Positions 24,101 through 35,960 are shown, numbered from the stretch's first letter. The stretch is 64,000 nucleotides of DNA from Erythrobasidium yunnanense (GCA_001600175.1 BCJC01000005.1:228471-292470); one strand, 5' to 3'. The notes: generated from the sequence alone by a model not told the origin. Program-made: numbers and translations.

Positions 24101-24991
24101 TCGACGACGAAGGTCTTCTGACTCGCTTGGGGCGGAAGATGGCCGATTTCCCGATGGAGCCGTCTATGGCCAAGATGCTTATCGCTTCTGTCGATCTCGG
24201 ATGCTCAGAAGAGATCCTCACTATCGTATCTATGTTATCAGCGGACAATATCTTCTATAGGCCTAAAGACAAGCAAGCGCAAGCGGATGCTAAGAAGGCT
24301 AAATTCCATCAGCCAGAAGGTGACCATCTCACACTTCTGACGGTGTATAATGGCTGGAAGGCGAGCAAATTCAGCAATCCCTGGACGCACGAGAACTATA
24401 TTCAAGGACGATCGCTCAAGCGTGCACAGGATGTACGCAAACAGTTGCTGGGCATCATGGACAGGTACAAGAATGATATCATCAGTTGTGGGACGAACTA
24501 TAACAGAGTCAGGAGAGCGATTTGCTCTGGCTTCTTCAGACATGCAGCCAAGAAAGATCCGCAGGAAGGGTACAAGACGCTGGTCGAGGGAACTCCGGTC
24601 TTCTTGCATCGTGGGTGCATACTTTCGGCTTCTCTGTACCCTGCTAACATACCTCACAGCTTCATCTGCACTCTTCAATCGTGCTCCTGAATGGATCGTC
24701 TACCACGAACTCCTACTCACCACGAGGGAGTACTGCCGGCATGGTGGGTCTTCTTTTGCAGAGTACACCTCAAAGTTGGTCTAATCCCGTTCTCAAACAG
24801 TCACGACAATCGAACCCAAATGGTTAACGGAAGTGGCTCCTCAATTCTTCAAAGTAGCAGACGCTGCCAGGATTTCGAAACGAAAGAAGAATGAAAAGAT
24901 ACAGCCTCTCTTTGACAAGTATGCTGAGTCACAAGACGATTGGAGGTTGTCACGACTCAAGAAAGGCACGCGCACATCACAGACATTCTGA
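21188..24991 (+). CDS. PRP22: DEAH-box pre-mRNA splicing helicase Prp22 (DHX8)
   Basis: Six exons sum to 3534 nt, 1177 aa, close to human DHX8. The N terminus starting [17 protein letters not shown] is the Prp22 N-terminal helical domain. An S1 RNA-binding domain follows ([16 protein letters not shown], then [10 protein letters not shown]). The helicase core shows [10 protein letters not shown] (motif I), [18 protein letters not shown] (Ia), DEAH in MLDEAHERT (II), SAT in [10 protein letters not shown] (III) and [12 protein letters not shown] (VI). The C-terminal HA2/OB region ends with [14 protein letters not shown]. Prp22 releases spliced mRNA from the spliceosome and is essential. Introns: 21882-21938, 23202-23255 (stop-free, 54 nt), 23919-23971, 24611-24659, 24744-24800. 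The start is at the Met that begins the conserved N-terminal domain. Confidence 0.93.
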
Positions 24992-25244
24992 TCTCGATGT
25001 TTTCGACATTGTTTGACGGGTCTCGAGAGCGCGATGGAGTCGGACGTGAGGTCGCATTTGTGTATTGTTAGATATCATAGTGCTACTGAATGCATTCTGC
25101 TGGATTCCTCATCACTTCCTCTACTTCCACCTTCTTTTCTTCTTTCCTTTCCACCCGCCGTCATCTTCTTCACTCTTTCCCTCTTTCGTAAGCTCGTACG
25201 TTGACATACGATTGAGATACGTACATACACGTACGCTGCGTACC

Positions 25245-26599
25245 ATGGCTCGACGTTCTAAAGCGGCTTCTACGAGCAAGACGCGCGTTCATGCACCGAG
25301 CGGAGCGGACGACGAGAGCGAGCACGAAGACAGCGGGTACTGGCTTAAAGTACTTGAAAGAGCTGTGCACGGCTGATACAACGTTTTCTTGAAAGCTTTC
25401 GCGACCAGGACGCCAGTTCCGTCAACGGCTCGGACGATGGCTCCAGCGACATGGACGAGGAGGAACGCATGTACGAGGCAGCAGAACATGAAGATGAGAT
25501 AGATCAGCAACTACTGCTATTGATGAAAGAAGACGATCCTTTAATCCCACATCCTGAGCCCGCGCTGGCTGCCCAGCCAGGAACCTCAAAGGAAGAAGTC
25601 CATGCCTTCAACTACTCCAAGGTGGCCGAATCAGCTCGCAAGGTTCTCTTACAGCAGATTGGGCTAGATCAGCTTGTTGCGCGCTTCAAAGGCTCCAAAG
25701 CCCGTACCACGCCTGCCCTGGATCCCAGACAAGTCATGCTTGATGCTTTACCACAACTCGATAAGCTGGCCAAGTATGGGAAGATGCCCTTGCTGTCGAA
25801 CTTGTAAGCTGTCGCCTGAACAGTCTTTGTGCTTTCATTGATTTCTTGCGCAGCCGAAGTTCGGTCACTTCCAGAGTCGATACAATCGCAATAGCCTATC
25901 TGAGCGCGCATACGAACAGCAAGACGATTCTCGTAGAGTACGTCCACGTACTAAAGAAGCTTTTGGCTTTGCTGATGTCCCGTATAGTCAAGGGTCCGAA
26001 GAAGAGCCGTACGGCGAAGATCGCATCCTAGGCAATTGGGCCATCACCGAAGCAGTCTTTCACAAGTCTATCAGAAGCGGGAAGAGCGTACTCGAAGCAC
26101 GTCGTCTCGCTCAGATTGAGCTCAAATCCAAGCGGGTTGCGGTTCATTCTTTTCTTACCATCCCATGCGCAACAACGTCTATTGGAGACGAGCACAAGCT
26201 TACGGGCCTGAGTGATGTGAGTTATGAAGCCTGCATTACATATCCATATGCTGACGCCTCGCGAAGGTTTCATACCGTGATTGTCAGCATATCTTGGATA
26301 CCAACAAGGCCTCGGGCACTCATCCACAGCGCCATATAACCCGAAGCTTTTACAAAGGAGCTATCCTTATGTTGGGATTGGATTTACTTACGTGGCTCCG
26401 TTGCGGTGGAAGACTGTCTCTCGTATTGAGCGGAGAATCTTCTTCGGACATGGAGGAAATCTGCAGACTATTGGCAGATTTTGGCATCATCAAATACAAG
26501 AAGAAGGAGTTTGCATGCAAGAGCTCGGATGGGCAGAGAGCCGCTGTCAATTACCTGAGTTGGTTCTCTTCCGAATTGCCGTTTATCGCAGACTGCTGA
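25245..26599 (+). CDS. unassigned acidic protein, 381 aa
   Basis: Five exons sum to 1146 nt with introns 25337-25395, 25804-25853, 25938-25987 and 26217-26266, all with good GT-AG signals. The first 60 residues are very acidic after a basic start (MARRSKAASTSK, then runs of Asp/Glu/Ser). The middle has predicted helices (VAESARKVLLQQIGLDQLVA; QVMLDALPQLDKLAKYGK). The last part reads GNWAITEAVFHKSIRSGKSV and ARRLAQIELKSKRVAVHSF, then a hydrophobic run LMLGLDLLTWLRCGG. I do not recognise a family. An acidic N terminus and charged middle could suit a nuclear protein, which is a guess. The next gene downstream on the same strand starts 168 bp away. Confidence 0.6.
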
Positions 26600-26767
26600 T
26601 ACATCTCATACGTAGTCATCGAAGATCAGACTACTAAGGCATCAGCCATAGTCATCCTATCCTGTCACCTCACGGTACCTATATACGCTGGCTCACGTAC
26701 CCTCGCAAAGCGAACGCTGGACTTCTCCATCTTTCTTTTCCACCTTTTGCGCAACGATAAGTCCTGC

Positions 26768-28040
26768 ATGGACGACAAAGCCATGAATACCGCCATCAAT
26801 ACTATTCCTTCCTTCAGAGTAAATGACGATGATACTCGTCAATCACTACCGGCTTGGGTTCCGTGGGCGTGGACAATGTCAGTCGAGTACGAAGGGAAAG
26901 AGCTTGAAGCTGTAGACTGGGCGTCCCTCGCTAAGGAGCACCACGAAGCTACTGCGTTCCTCACAATGTGGGAGCGCTCACGCGCAAAGATCGTCAAGCT
27001 GTTAGGAGATCAAGCTAGAGGTTGGAATGAGATCTCGACATGGGCCAAATACGCTTCTCATCGAACATCGGTTTACTTCCGCTCCCTAGCTACGATTAAG
27101 GAGTTTGCTCAGCTGAAGAACCTCCTCGGATGCAAGCCAGACGATCTACCCTCTACCTCTCAGCTCCCTCACAACGTACAGGAGGCGCTCACCTTCCTCA
27201 AAGATTCTCCTGCTTGGAAGCTACGTTACGAGAACTCTCCCAAACTTCAAGCGCTTCCCCCTTTCCCTCGTGCATTGCGCATCTTGCAGACCATGGAGCC
27301 CAAGAATCGTGCTCGCCTTCAGGAGATCGAAGAAGAGCATATGGACATCTTTACAAGTTGGCGACGAAATCCAGCCATCACATACGACCAGATGAAGAGA
27401 AGCAATCCCCAGGCGTATGCAGCGTTTCTCGAATACGTGGAGTACGCTCCCCACAAAGTCGCTTCTACTGGAAAAGCTAGGAATGAGATCGATCAAGTAG
27501 TTGGAGCTATGCATGCTCGTCGATTCGCTCGCGAGAAACGTCAAGGGAGCAAGTATATAGCGAACAGAAAGAAGCATCGTAAAGGCGAGGCATATAACAA
27601 GAACGAGTACATAGTAAGCGCAACATAGACCTTCCGAGAAATCTGGCTGACGATAAAGCCTGTAGTATCGCAGAACAACGGTCGTCAAAGCCAATCAGAA
27701 ACGCTATCGTCGCCGCACAAAGAGCAAAGCTCTCGAAAGAACCGAGAAGTGCATTGTACCGGACTGCAACATCGTCAAGCGATCTCGCGATCACTATGGC
27801 GGTCGAATGTGCAATGCTTGCTACTGTCAGTTATGGAGATGGAACGAGGAGAAGCAAGAGCTCATTCCAGGCAAACCTGTCCCCAAATGGAGGCGCTTCT
27901 CTCTGCACGGTCTGGCTACTCGCGTCATGACTGCAGGCCCACAGAAGCATTCTACAGCCTATCAGGGTAACGAAGACGATGCCTCCGAGCCCGATGATCA
28001 AGCCGGAGACGACGATGACTACGACATGGAGAATGCATAA
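26768..28040 (+). CDS. unassigned protein with C-terminal Cys4 zinc finger
   Basis: Two exons (intron 27614-27665) give 1221 nt, 406 aa. The first 280 residues are Trp- and charge-rich helices without a nameable domain. After the intron a basic stretch (NQKRYRRRTKSKALERTEK) leads into C-x4-C-x14-C-x2-C (CIVPDC ... CNAC), followed by QLWRWNEEK. The spacing recalls a GATA-type or other treble-clef finger, but the loop is shorter than in GATA factors and the GATA signature residues are not obvious. The last 35 residues are acidic and end EDDASEPDD ... DMENA. A chromatin or DNA-binding role is plausible but only inferred. The start is the first Met that keeps the whole frame. Confidence 0.6.
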
Positions 28041-29002
28041 GACGCATCATCACGCCTCATTCAACTCGCTCTGATACGAATGTCATGCACATGCTTCCAC
28101 GCCTTCCGTACGCCGGCATGTACGCCTGCCTTTAGTACGATCTCCAGGGGAGGGTATGGCCATACCCCCCTTCTTCACTCTTCCCATCCACCCCGTGGCT
28201 TCCTTCAGCTCTACCTCAGTTCTTCAGTGTCGTCTGCAGCTCGCATCCCAATCAATCAGCAACTCATAAGATCCATACCATCTCTTCGATAAATTTCAGC
28301 AGATACCCAGACTTTGTCGCCTACTACCCCTCAGATAGGACGCGCACGCCTTCACACATTCTAGATATTCACTTTACGACTTTTACATTTCTCTCCATCA
28401 GCTAGTCAGTCTCGTTTCCCGCACTCCGCCTTCGTCAGTCTTATTCAGTCTCATGTCTTACTAGTACCTATACTTTCGTACTATGTATCGCAATGCAAGT
28501 GCAAGCTAGCTTTATGCCTTTCATCTACGGTCTCTCTTCGTCTCTCTCTCGCTTCTCTCCTCCTCACCAATCGGCTAGTCTCTCTTCATCTCGCCCATCT
28601 CCATCTCCTATTCTAGCTGCTCGGCGTCCTCACTGGCTATCCGCTTCTCTCCTCTCTCGCGCCCTTCACGTTCTGCTCCTCCCGTCGTTCAAGCACGTGC
28701 GGCCGCAAGACCATGTTCCTAGCTGCCGGATAGACGACCGTGCGGATGCTCAATAGCAATGAATGGACGAGAGGACAGTGCGCTAAGGCAGGGATAGGCT
28801 GGATGGCCGTGGACAGGACTGGCCGCCCATCTTCCCGGTCGACCTACTTGATGCCTCAACTGCAAGTCTTCCAGCAGTCTATCAATCACACCTCCTTCTT
28901 CACAAGCGACATCATCTACGCGCTCATCCGCGTGTCTGGAATCGCGTTCAAACAGGTTCGGGAAGTCTGCATATACGTCGCAGACTCAGAAGAGACAGCA
29001 CA
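28041..29002. other. pyrimidine-rich upstream region of BTA1
   Basis: Nearly 1 kb upstream of BTA1 with long CT-rich tracts, strongest at 28500-28680, as in fungal promoters and long 5' leaders. A CACGTG hexamer sits at 28694-28699. Open frames here encode Ser/Leu/Arg-rich translations of the CT tract and are not convincing genes. A short non-coding first exon of BTA1 is possible. Confidence 0.5.
28694..28699. promoter_or_regulatory. CACGTG site upstream of BTA1
   Basis: A palindromic CACGTG, the core bound by bHLH factors such as Pho4, lies about 304 bp before the BTA1 ATG. Betaine-lipid synthase genes are induced by phosphate starvation in fungi, so a Pho4-type site would make sense. The hexamer also occurs elsewhere in the window (near 32774 and 47157), so chance occurrence cannot be excluded. 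Confidence 0.3.
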
Positions 29003-31979
29003 ATGCTAGACCTATTCAGTTCTCATTTGAAGGATCTGCATTTCAACAATGTATATCTCAGCAAATTATCCCTCTCAACCACCGCCCCTGCACATCCTCT
29101 CTTACCCGTCTATCTTGGCCTCCTCTTCCTCTCCATCCTGATCCTGAATGCGCGAAAACAGATCTATCTCGTAGCGAGATTCGCTTACTCATGCTTCTTG
29201 GCGCCTATCGGCAAGTCCGGGCAGCAAAAGGATAGACTCGACAAGTTCTACAGCACCCAAGCTAGTATTTACGATGCTACAAGGACTAGGCTACTCAAAG
29301 GACGAGAAGAGATGCTCAGACTCACAGCTGCGCACCTGGAGGACCAGATTCAGTCGAAAAGATTAGCTGGAGAGCCCGAAAAGAAATTAGTTTGGGTAGA
29401 CATCGGAGGTGGTACAGGTGAGTCATCAGACCAGTATATTGCTCGTGTCACTCGCTAACGTTCGGTGTCAGGCTACAATATCGAGGCCATGGACGAGTAC
29501 TTCAAGATCGACAAATTCCATGCGGTTTTCCTGATCGACCTATGCGAGTGCGTCCCCATCCTCTGATACACTCAAATACTCGATCTTACGATGTTCGTAG
29601 GCCACTCCTTGAAGTAGCTCGTGCACGGTTCGCTGCGAGAGGATGGAAGAACGTCCATGTTCTCTGTCAGGACGCCTCGGCTTTCGTGTTACCTGATCTA
29701 CCAGGCATTCAAGGTATCTCCTTATGCACGATGAGCTATTCGCTGTCCATGATACCCAATTACTATGGGTGCGTGCGATGTCTTACCAAAATGTACAGAG
29801 CGATCTGACGATGTCCTGTTTCTAGCATGCTCGATCGAGTGGAACAGTTCCTAGACCCTCAAGATGGCATAGTCGGCTGTGTAGACTTCTATGTTTCAGG
29901 AAGAGGCTCGCAAACCGTCATGAATGCCGGAGATACGCAGAGACACTGCTCTTGGTGGTCGAGGACATTCTGGCAGCATTGGTAGGCTGGCTCGTCTTTC
30001 TTGTATCCAGCACTTTGCTGATGTTAGCATCCCTACAGGTTTGAATGGGATCACGTCGAACTGCACCCTTCGCGCAGGAATTGTAAGCCATATGTTCCCA
30101 GATAAGCACATACGACATCTAACAAGATGATTTGACAGACCTGGAGTTCCGCTTCGGTACAATCAAGAGTCACAACGGCCGCAACAACTTTGGCATCTTC
30201 GCTTCTATACCATACTATATCTGGATAGGCTGTAAAGCGCATCGCGATCTGCCTTCTCGGCTATCTGTGTTCGGGCAAGATCCTCTTACTCCTCTCTTAT
30301 CACCCACCTTGACCTCTACCGCCGTCACGAGCCTTGAAACTATTCCGGATCTGTCCCTCTCCCCTAAGATGAGAGCATCGGGCTCGGAATCTTCCTTGAC
30401 TAAAAGCTCTCCTTCATCAAAGCCAGCGCTAGTAGACATACCTTTCGAAAGCACCGGTTCCTCCGCCCTGTCTGCCTTCTACTATCAGAAGCACAACTAC
30501 CGCATGCCGTACATCCACGGAGCAGACCAGAAGCAATTCAGGTCATTCATTTATGGCTTCACGTGGGAAGATCCGTACGACGATATGAAGCGGTTCAAGA
30601 TAGGTAGGAAAGATACGGTGCTTTGCATTACTTCTGCAGGGGATAATGCACTCCACTACGCTATTGAAGGCAAACCTAAGCGCATACATTGTGTCGACAG
30701 TAAGTATCGCCTTGAACAGCTTTACGGGGGGAAGCTAACGAGATTATCAGTGAACCCTTGTCAAGGCCATTTGCTGGAACTCAAGCTTGCGGCAATTCAT
30801 GCTTTGGAGTATGAGGATTTCTGGAAGGTAAGCGCTGACAAGTCTGTCACTCCCATGCCCTAGCTGAAAGCGCATGCTCCTTGCCCAGCTCTTCGGAGAA
30901 GGTCATCATGCAGACTTTGAAACGCTTCTGGATGACAGGATTGCTCCTCATCTGTCTGCTCATGCTTATGCTTTCTGGAAGACGAACGCTGGTGACTTCA
31001 ACGACAAGTTCTACCTACGAGGGTACAGCGGGTGCGTGCACCTCTACTCTGACCTCCCTGGAACAAGGCTAACATGTTCTCTGCTAAGATGGGCGCTGCG
31101 AATCCTGAATGTGATCTTCCGACTTCGCGGTCAGCATGCCTATCTTCAAGCTTTCGCAGATGCACCTACTCTAGAAGCTCAGCGCGAGATCTACGAGAAA
31201 CATATTCGACCGGTGTTGCTGAGCGGCTCGTTCGTCAAAGCTATACTCAGCAACCCCGTCTTCCTCTGGAATAGCTTGGGCGTGCCTATGAATCAGCTTA
31301 AGCTGCTTACCGACGAGAGCAGTAGGTTGTGCAATCGTTCTTGAGGCTGATGATGGCTGACGAATTGGTTCGCAGGCGTCAGGCAATACTGCATCGACAC
31401 ACTCGATCCGCTTGGCAGGACTGTACACATCCGTACATCGAACTATCACTATTACCTTACTCTCACTTCTCGCTACAATCCCGAAAACCCACCACGCTAC
31501 CTATCCCGCTCGGGTTTCGCAGAACTGAAGGCATCAAACTGCGCTTCGCTAGAACGCTTCCGCCTACACACTGACAGGTTGTACAACCTTGTTCAGCGAC
31601 TAGAGCCTGGCTCATTGGACGTAGCGATCCTAATGGACTCTACCGATTGGGCGAGCCAGACTGGATCTAGCTATGAATCTAGTTCGGGATCGGATGTAGA
31701 GGAACTTAAGGGATTCGTGAGAGCTACGAGGAAAGCTATGCCTGTCGGTGGTAGAGTGTTCTGGCGATCCGCAGCTATGAAGCCGTGAGTATATCTTCTT
31801 TCAGTGCTGAGAAAGCTGACCTTGCTGATACATTGTGCTGCGATCTTAGATGGTACGCGGAACTTTGGGCGCAAGAAGGCTTTAGGGTGGAAAGACTGTC
31901 AGTCAGAAGTATCGGAACCGACGTGCCGGTCGACCACGTCAACATGTATGCATCGCTATGGCGTGCAATTAGAAGCTAG
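29003..31979 (+). CDS. BTA1: betaine lipid (DGTS) synthase, BtaB-BtaA fusion
   Basis: Eleven exons sum to 2412 nt, 803 aa. An N-terminal hydrophobic segment (LLPVYLGLLFLSILIL) is followed by a SAM-dependent methyltransferase with motif I VDIGGGTGYN (about residues 132-141) and motif LCTMSYSLSMIPNYYG. This is the BtaB-like part, which N-methylates diacylglyceryl-homoserine. The C-terminal BtaA-like part (from about residue 390) transfers the 3-amino-3-carboxypropyl group of SAM to diacylglycerol: FIYGFTWEDP, DTVLCITSAGDNALHY, LELKLAAIHALEYEDFW, FNDKFYLRGYSG and DHVNMYASLWRA. The product, DGTS, replaces phosphatidylcholine under phosphate limitation in ER membranes. Introns: 29418-29471, 29548-29600, 29769-29825, 29982-30038, 30083-30138, 30700-30750, 30828-30888, 31032-31088, 31322-31375, 31785-31849. 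Confidence 0.92.
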
Positions 31980-32185
31980 AGAATCTGTGTAGTCAAGCGT
32001 GTCTAGATGCGCCGACATAGGGGAGTGCTGGGCAGCCTGTAGGAGAGGCAACCACGGGTTTTGTGAATTAGCTAGATTTGTGATCTAGTGTTCACTGTTA
32101 CGCAGTCATAGATACAAAGCGCTTCATCCTCTTCTATTGTCTTTGCTACATAGCTTCTGCCGCGGCTTCAGAGGCGCTTGTCGCT

Positions 32186-32666
32186 CTACTTGCTCTTCTT
32201 CTCGGTAGGATGGATAGCTTCAGGAAGAGCGCGCTCGACAGTCTCAGGTGTAACCATTTGAATTACTTCGGGCAGAGCGCTGCATTACGATGCAGACTCA
32301 AATCAGCCTACTAAAATGTATAATCTGACGAGACGGCTTCAAAGTACCTATCATCACCGGCTACAGTGCCAGAAGCGTGACTCCTAACATTGTTGGGCTT
32401 GTTGTGCATAGCTTCGCTGGTGTTCTTGCCAACTGATGCCGTTGGGTCAGGAACCTGATTATTCGGATCTACGTCCGCGCTGGTCGCAAAGCTTCAGCAG
32501 AGCTCTATACATGAATGAGATATACCTACTGATCTCCACTAGCTTCTGCGACTGCTCCAGGTCCCATGTTTGACACTTTCGGCTCTGCTCTTCTGACTGC
32601 CCCGCTCACGAAACCTCTCTGCAGGGTTGCTCCTCGAACTGCAAATGTCCGTCTGAATGCTTGCAT
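32186..32666 (-). CDS. small probable mitochondrial protein, 126 aa
   Basis: Three short exons (32530-32666, 32330-32479, 32186-32279) separated by two 50-nt GT-AG introns sum to 381 nt. The N terminus MQAFRRTFAVRGATLQRGFV is Arg-rich, amphipathic and free of acidic residues, a classic mitochondrial presequence. The mature part contains DPNNQVPDPTASVGKNTSEA, HNKPNNVRSHASGTVAGDDR, then YFEAVSSALPEVIQMVTPET and a Lys-rich end EKKSK. I do not recognise the family. It lies tail to tail with BTA1. The short exons would hide it from a length-based ORF scan. Confidence 0.6.
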
Positions 32667-33237
32667 TGTTTATAACTTGCGTTGTTAGATGGTTGTGGTA
32701 GGAAGCCAAGCTGTTGCAATGCCTTCGAACTGGATCGTCATCTCTCATGACGAGGCCGTTCATCGATCACGCACGTGCAGGAATAAGGTGTGCCTGACCG
32801 ATAAGACGTGAAAGATGTGTTCGCAAGCGTAGCTTAGCTGCATCGCATACAATGTACTGTTTCAAGCCCTGGAAGACGATACCAAGCCTGGCGTTTTTCG
32901 CGGGAGGCTAGCCAGCATGTCAAAGACGCCGGAAGTATCATACCACGATAGCCGGCGTTGTATGCTGCTTGCTCACACGAGCTATACATTACGCTACCCT
33001 CGTCTGTAAGCCGGAGTGTGGCCGACTGTAAGCAGCGCCTCGCAGTTGCGTCGCCTCATTGTGCTGTATGAGAGCAGGATGAGAGCGAGCTAGCTTGGCT
33101 CTCTTGCTCTCTTCAGTAGCAAGAAGGCTACTCATCATCATCATCTCTTTCGTCCACCCGAACACTGCTAGAGATGGGTGCATTGCGCATGAGGCTGTGA
33201 AAGGAGCGAGATTACTGAAACCTTGTTTTCAGCGACC
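32667..33237. other. intergenic; no supported gene
   Basis: The upstream region of the small mitochondrial gene. A second CACGTG lies near 32774. Short frames on both strands do not show conserved features. Confidence 0.4.
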
Positions 33238-33567
33238 ACGGTCCTGCCTCCTAACATATACCTTCAATCACCACTCATATACGTAGATGAAGACGATGAG
33301 TGCAGTGAAGACAGCTGTGAATCTTCTGACTCGGAGTCAGAGGAGGTGGAGACTCAGATGACCAAGACACAGCCTTCAATTACGGCATGTTGGAGTATCG
33401 ATCAGGTGAAGGACCATGTCAAGAAAGGTATGCCACTGCAGGATGGCTGCTTCAAGGCGAGTCGCGGGCCAAGGACACGAATATGCAGCTCATGCTATCG
33501 CGAGCTGGTCAGCATTCTGGAAGGTTGCTTGACCATATATCCTTGTAATTGCTTCTCAGTAGAATGA
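33238..33567 (+). CDS. possible short acidic/Cys-rich protein (fragmentary model)
   Basis: After a TTTTCAG acceptor-like site at 33231-33237, an open frame runs through YVDEDDECSEDSCESSDSES, EEVETQMTKTQPSI, SIDQVKDHVKKGMPLQDG and RTRICSSCYRELVSILEG. The acidic start and the CxxC pair look more like real protein than chance. No convincing ATG-bearing first exon was found, and the 3' end may involve another intron near 33521. Treat as a candidate only. Confidence 0.25.
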   Translation, partial: TVLPPNIYLQSPLIYVDEDDECSEDSCESSDSESEEVETQMTKTQPSITACWSIDQVKDHVKKGMPLQDGCFKASRGPRTRICSSCYRELVSILEGCLTIYPCNCFSVE

Positions 33568-33987
33568 ATAGATGCGTGCTGGCGTTCAAGCTGTGTACTA
33601 ACGTCGTTCTGAGCTGGCAGTGCCCATGCTTATCGGATATCCGCCAGATGCGGGTGAATAGTATATGCCCAGGTGGCTGTAGCACTAGTGAACATGTTGG
33701 GAAACAAGTCATTAGCGTTGAGGAGAGGAAGTATGGCATGCGAGAGGCATGAGCCGTAAGGTGAAGAGGGAGGGATGCGGCATTTTCGTCTAGTCTAGAG
33801 AAGAACAACACAGACAGTCGTGGTAAGACAACAAGAAGATCTGGCTCTTACAGAGGGACAGCTTAGGCTACATAGCCGCAAGAAAACGAAGTTTTCGGAT
33901 AGATTGGGTAGTCGCGACACCGGCGTTGCCAGTTTGTGCGTTCGTGATCGAATGCTGGATATTCGTCGGTGAAAGCGGGTTGGCTTA

Positions 33988-35960
33988 TCATTCCTGCTCC
34001 ATATCTTCTTTGAGCATCTCGAGCATTTCGTAACTTTCCGACAGATTCGCATTAAGAATAGCTTGTCCCTCCGGCATAGTCGTTCCATCTTTGCCCATGA
34101 ACTTGCCATCAACTCTACAGTTCTCGATCTGCGCAAGAGCCAGCTGATACGGATATAGGTCTTTGGCGCTGAAGGGTCCTCCGAATTTGAGAACTTCGTT
34201 TAGGCACCTTCGGATGGTTGCGATCTTGTTTCCGATAGCCATAAGTTCCTCGGAAATAGGTTCAGATGAGGACATTAGGCGGTAGATGAGACCATAACAG
34301 CGACGAATGTTGAAGAGCAGGACCTGCAACACACCCGGATCAGCTGACGAACGTGACAATACTTGGATATGACTCACTCTCTGACCATGCGGCTTATTAC
34401 CCTCTGCATCCACGAACTTCCCGCCTTTCCTCATCCTATCGATCTCCTGCAGCGATACTTGGAAATTATATAGATCCGTCTCTCTTAGCGTCCATCTATG
34501 CGTCAAGTTCAACTTCTCCAGCTGCGCCCTCATCTCCGTCAATCTCTCATAGATAGGCTGTAGCAGCGGCGAGACTTCTTCTTCTTTCGATTGTATTTCT
34601 AAGAGAGCTTCGAATGTCTCTTCTAATAGACCTGAGAGGAGTGCTTGACCAGGTGGAATGATAGGCTCCTCATCCGCCACAGAAGAAGCGTCGTCTGCCT
34701 CATCTCCTTCGCTGGAGTCTGGTTTCGCGGACTCGTTCGCAGGTGGTTCTGAACCATCTTTCACTACTCCACCCTCGACGATGAATTTGCCATCCACTCG
34801 CGCAGCTTCTATCTTTCTCAGCTCCTCCGCTATCGCATCAATCTCCGCTTTGTTCGTCTTGATTCCCTTTGCGCTCAATGCTACCAATTGCCGTCTCAGC
34901 GTGATGAGTTTCTGATGTAACGGCACCAGCTCCACTCCAATGACGCTCAACGAAGTGATGAGTTCCTTCAAGCGAGTCGTACACCTGTCGTGCTTCTTCA
35001 AGAGCAGCTTTGTAAGCGCTGCACGGGATGCAGGGTCGTCTCCCTCCAGCCAGGCATTCTGCGTCTGCGATGTATCGTTGCGAGGAGGGTGCGGGGCGTC
35101 TTCAAGCTGAGGTGTGGAGGGTTTGGAAGCTGAAGGCATATCGGCCAGGATCATAGTCTTGAGATCATTCAAGCGGCCTTTGAAAGGGTTCAGGTCGTTC
35201 ATAGTATACACTCCCGACTCCTTCATGTGGTCAAGGAGCTTTGTGATGATTGCGAGCTGGCAGTATGTCGCAGGCGCACTTCTGCTCTTTCCGATAGTGA
35301 GGAAGAACAGCGAGAGAAGCTGGAAGACGTCTGCGAGGGTAGTGTCTACTCTGTTCATCTCCTTCTGCACTTCTTCCTGCGTCTGCGACATGAGCGATGT
35401 TGTCCCATTGCTATTATTAACGGTGCTGCTGCTGCTGCTGTCGGCGGTTTCGGTATTGTTCGCAAAGGAAAGAGCTGCCAACGGTGCATTCAATCTGTCG
35501 ACATGGGATGGTGTAGATGCCGGATGGGATGTAGATTGTTCTGCAGCGTCGTTGGCTAAAGACGCCTCGTTTGCTTCGCGAACTTCGTTCAGACGGTGGA
35601 CTAGATATTAGAGATCATTAGATTTAAGTTCTTGCTATCATTCAGGCCAGGTAACCTCAAGCCAGATTGTTGAATCTGCTGACTTTCGAGGTACCTTTCA
35701 AGCCCAAACGACGATGAATGCCAACTCACCCTGCGCGATGACCTGTCTGTACAGCGCCAGTACATCCTGCGGTTTGATGAATTCTGTCCTGTCCTTCTTG
35801 AGATGCGTCAACCGGATACGGATGGTCACCAATGCTTCAAGGATAGGGAGCTCGGCTTCTGGGACTGCGAAACAACCGAAATCCAGCAAGATCTCAGCTA
35901 CTTCCCTGATGATAGGATCCTGGCGAACGATCTGAGCTGACCTGGCATCGTGTGCGATTG
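33988..35960 (-). CDS. DUF2408 / UPF0662 family protein
   Basis: A long protein of the fungal DUF2408 family (for example S. pombe SPAC30C2.08). Two family repeats are visible: one with KLITLRRQLVALSAKGIKTN and IAEELRKIEAARVDGKFI, the other with IATIRRCLNEVLKFGGPFSA and DLYPYQLALAQIENCRVDGK. The N-terminal part is in a separate exon reading QIVRQDPIIREVAEILLDFG then LTHLKKDRTEFIKPQDVLAL. Introns: 34324-34377 (54 nt, stop-free, donor GTGAGT, acceptor TTGCAG) and 35601-35729. The first exon and start codon were not resolved; coding-like sequence continues to about 35960. Function unknown; mostly helical and probably cytosolic. Divergent from the Con-6-like gene. Confidence 0.75.

Noticed and set aside
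28493-29009. Plus-strand frames upstream of BTA1
   Set aside because: CT-tract translations with no domain; better explained as promoter and leader.
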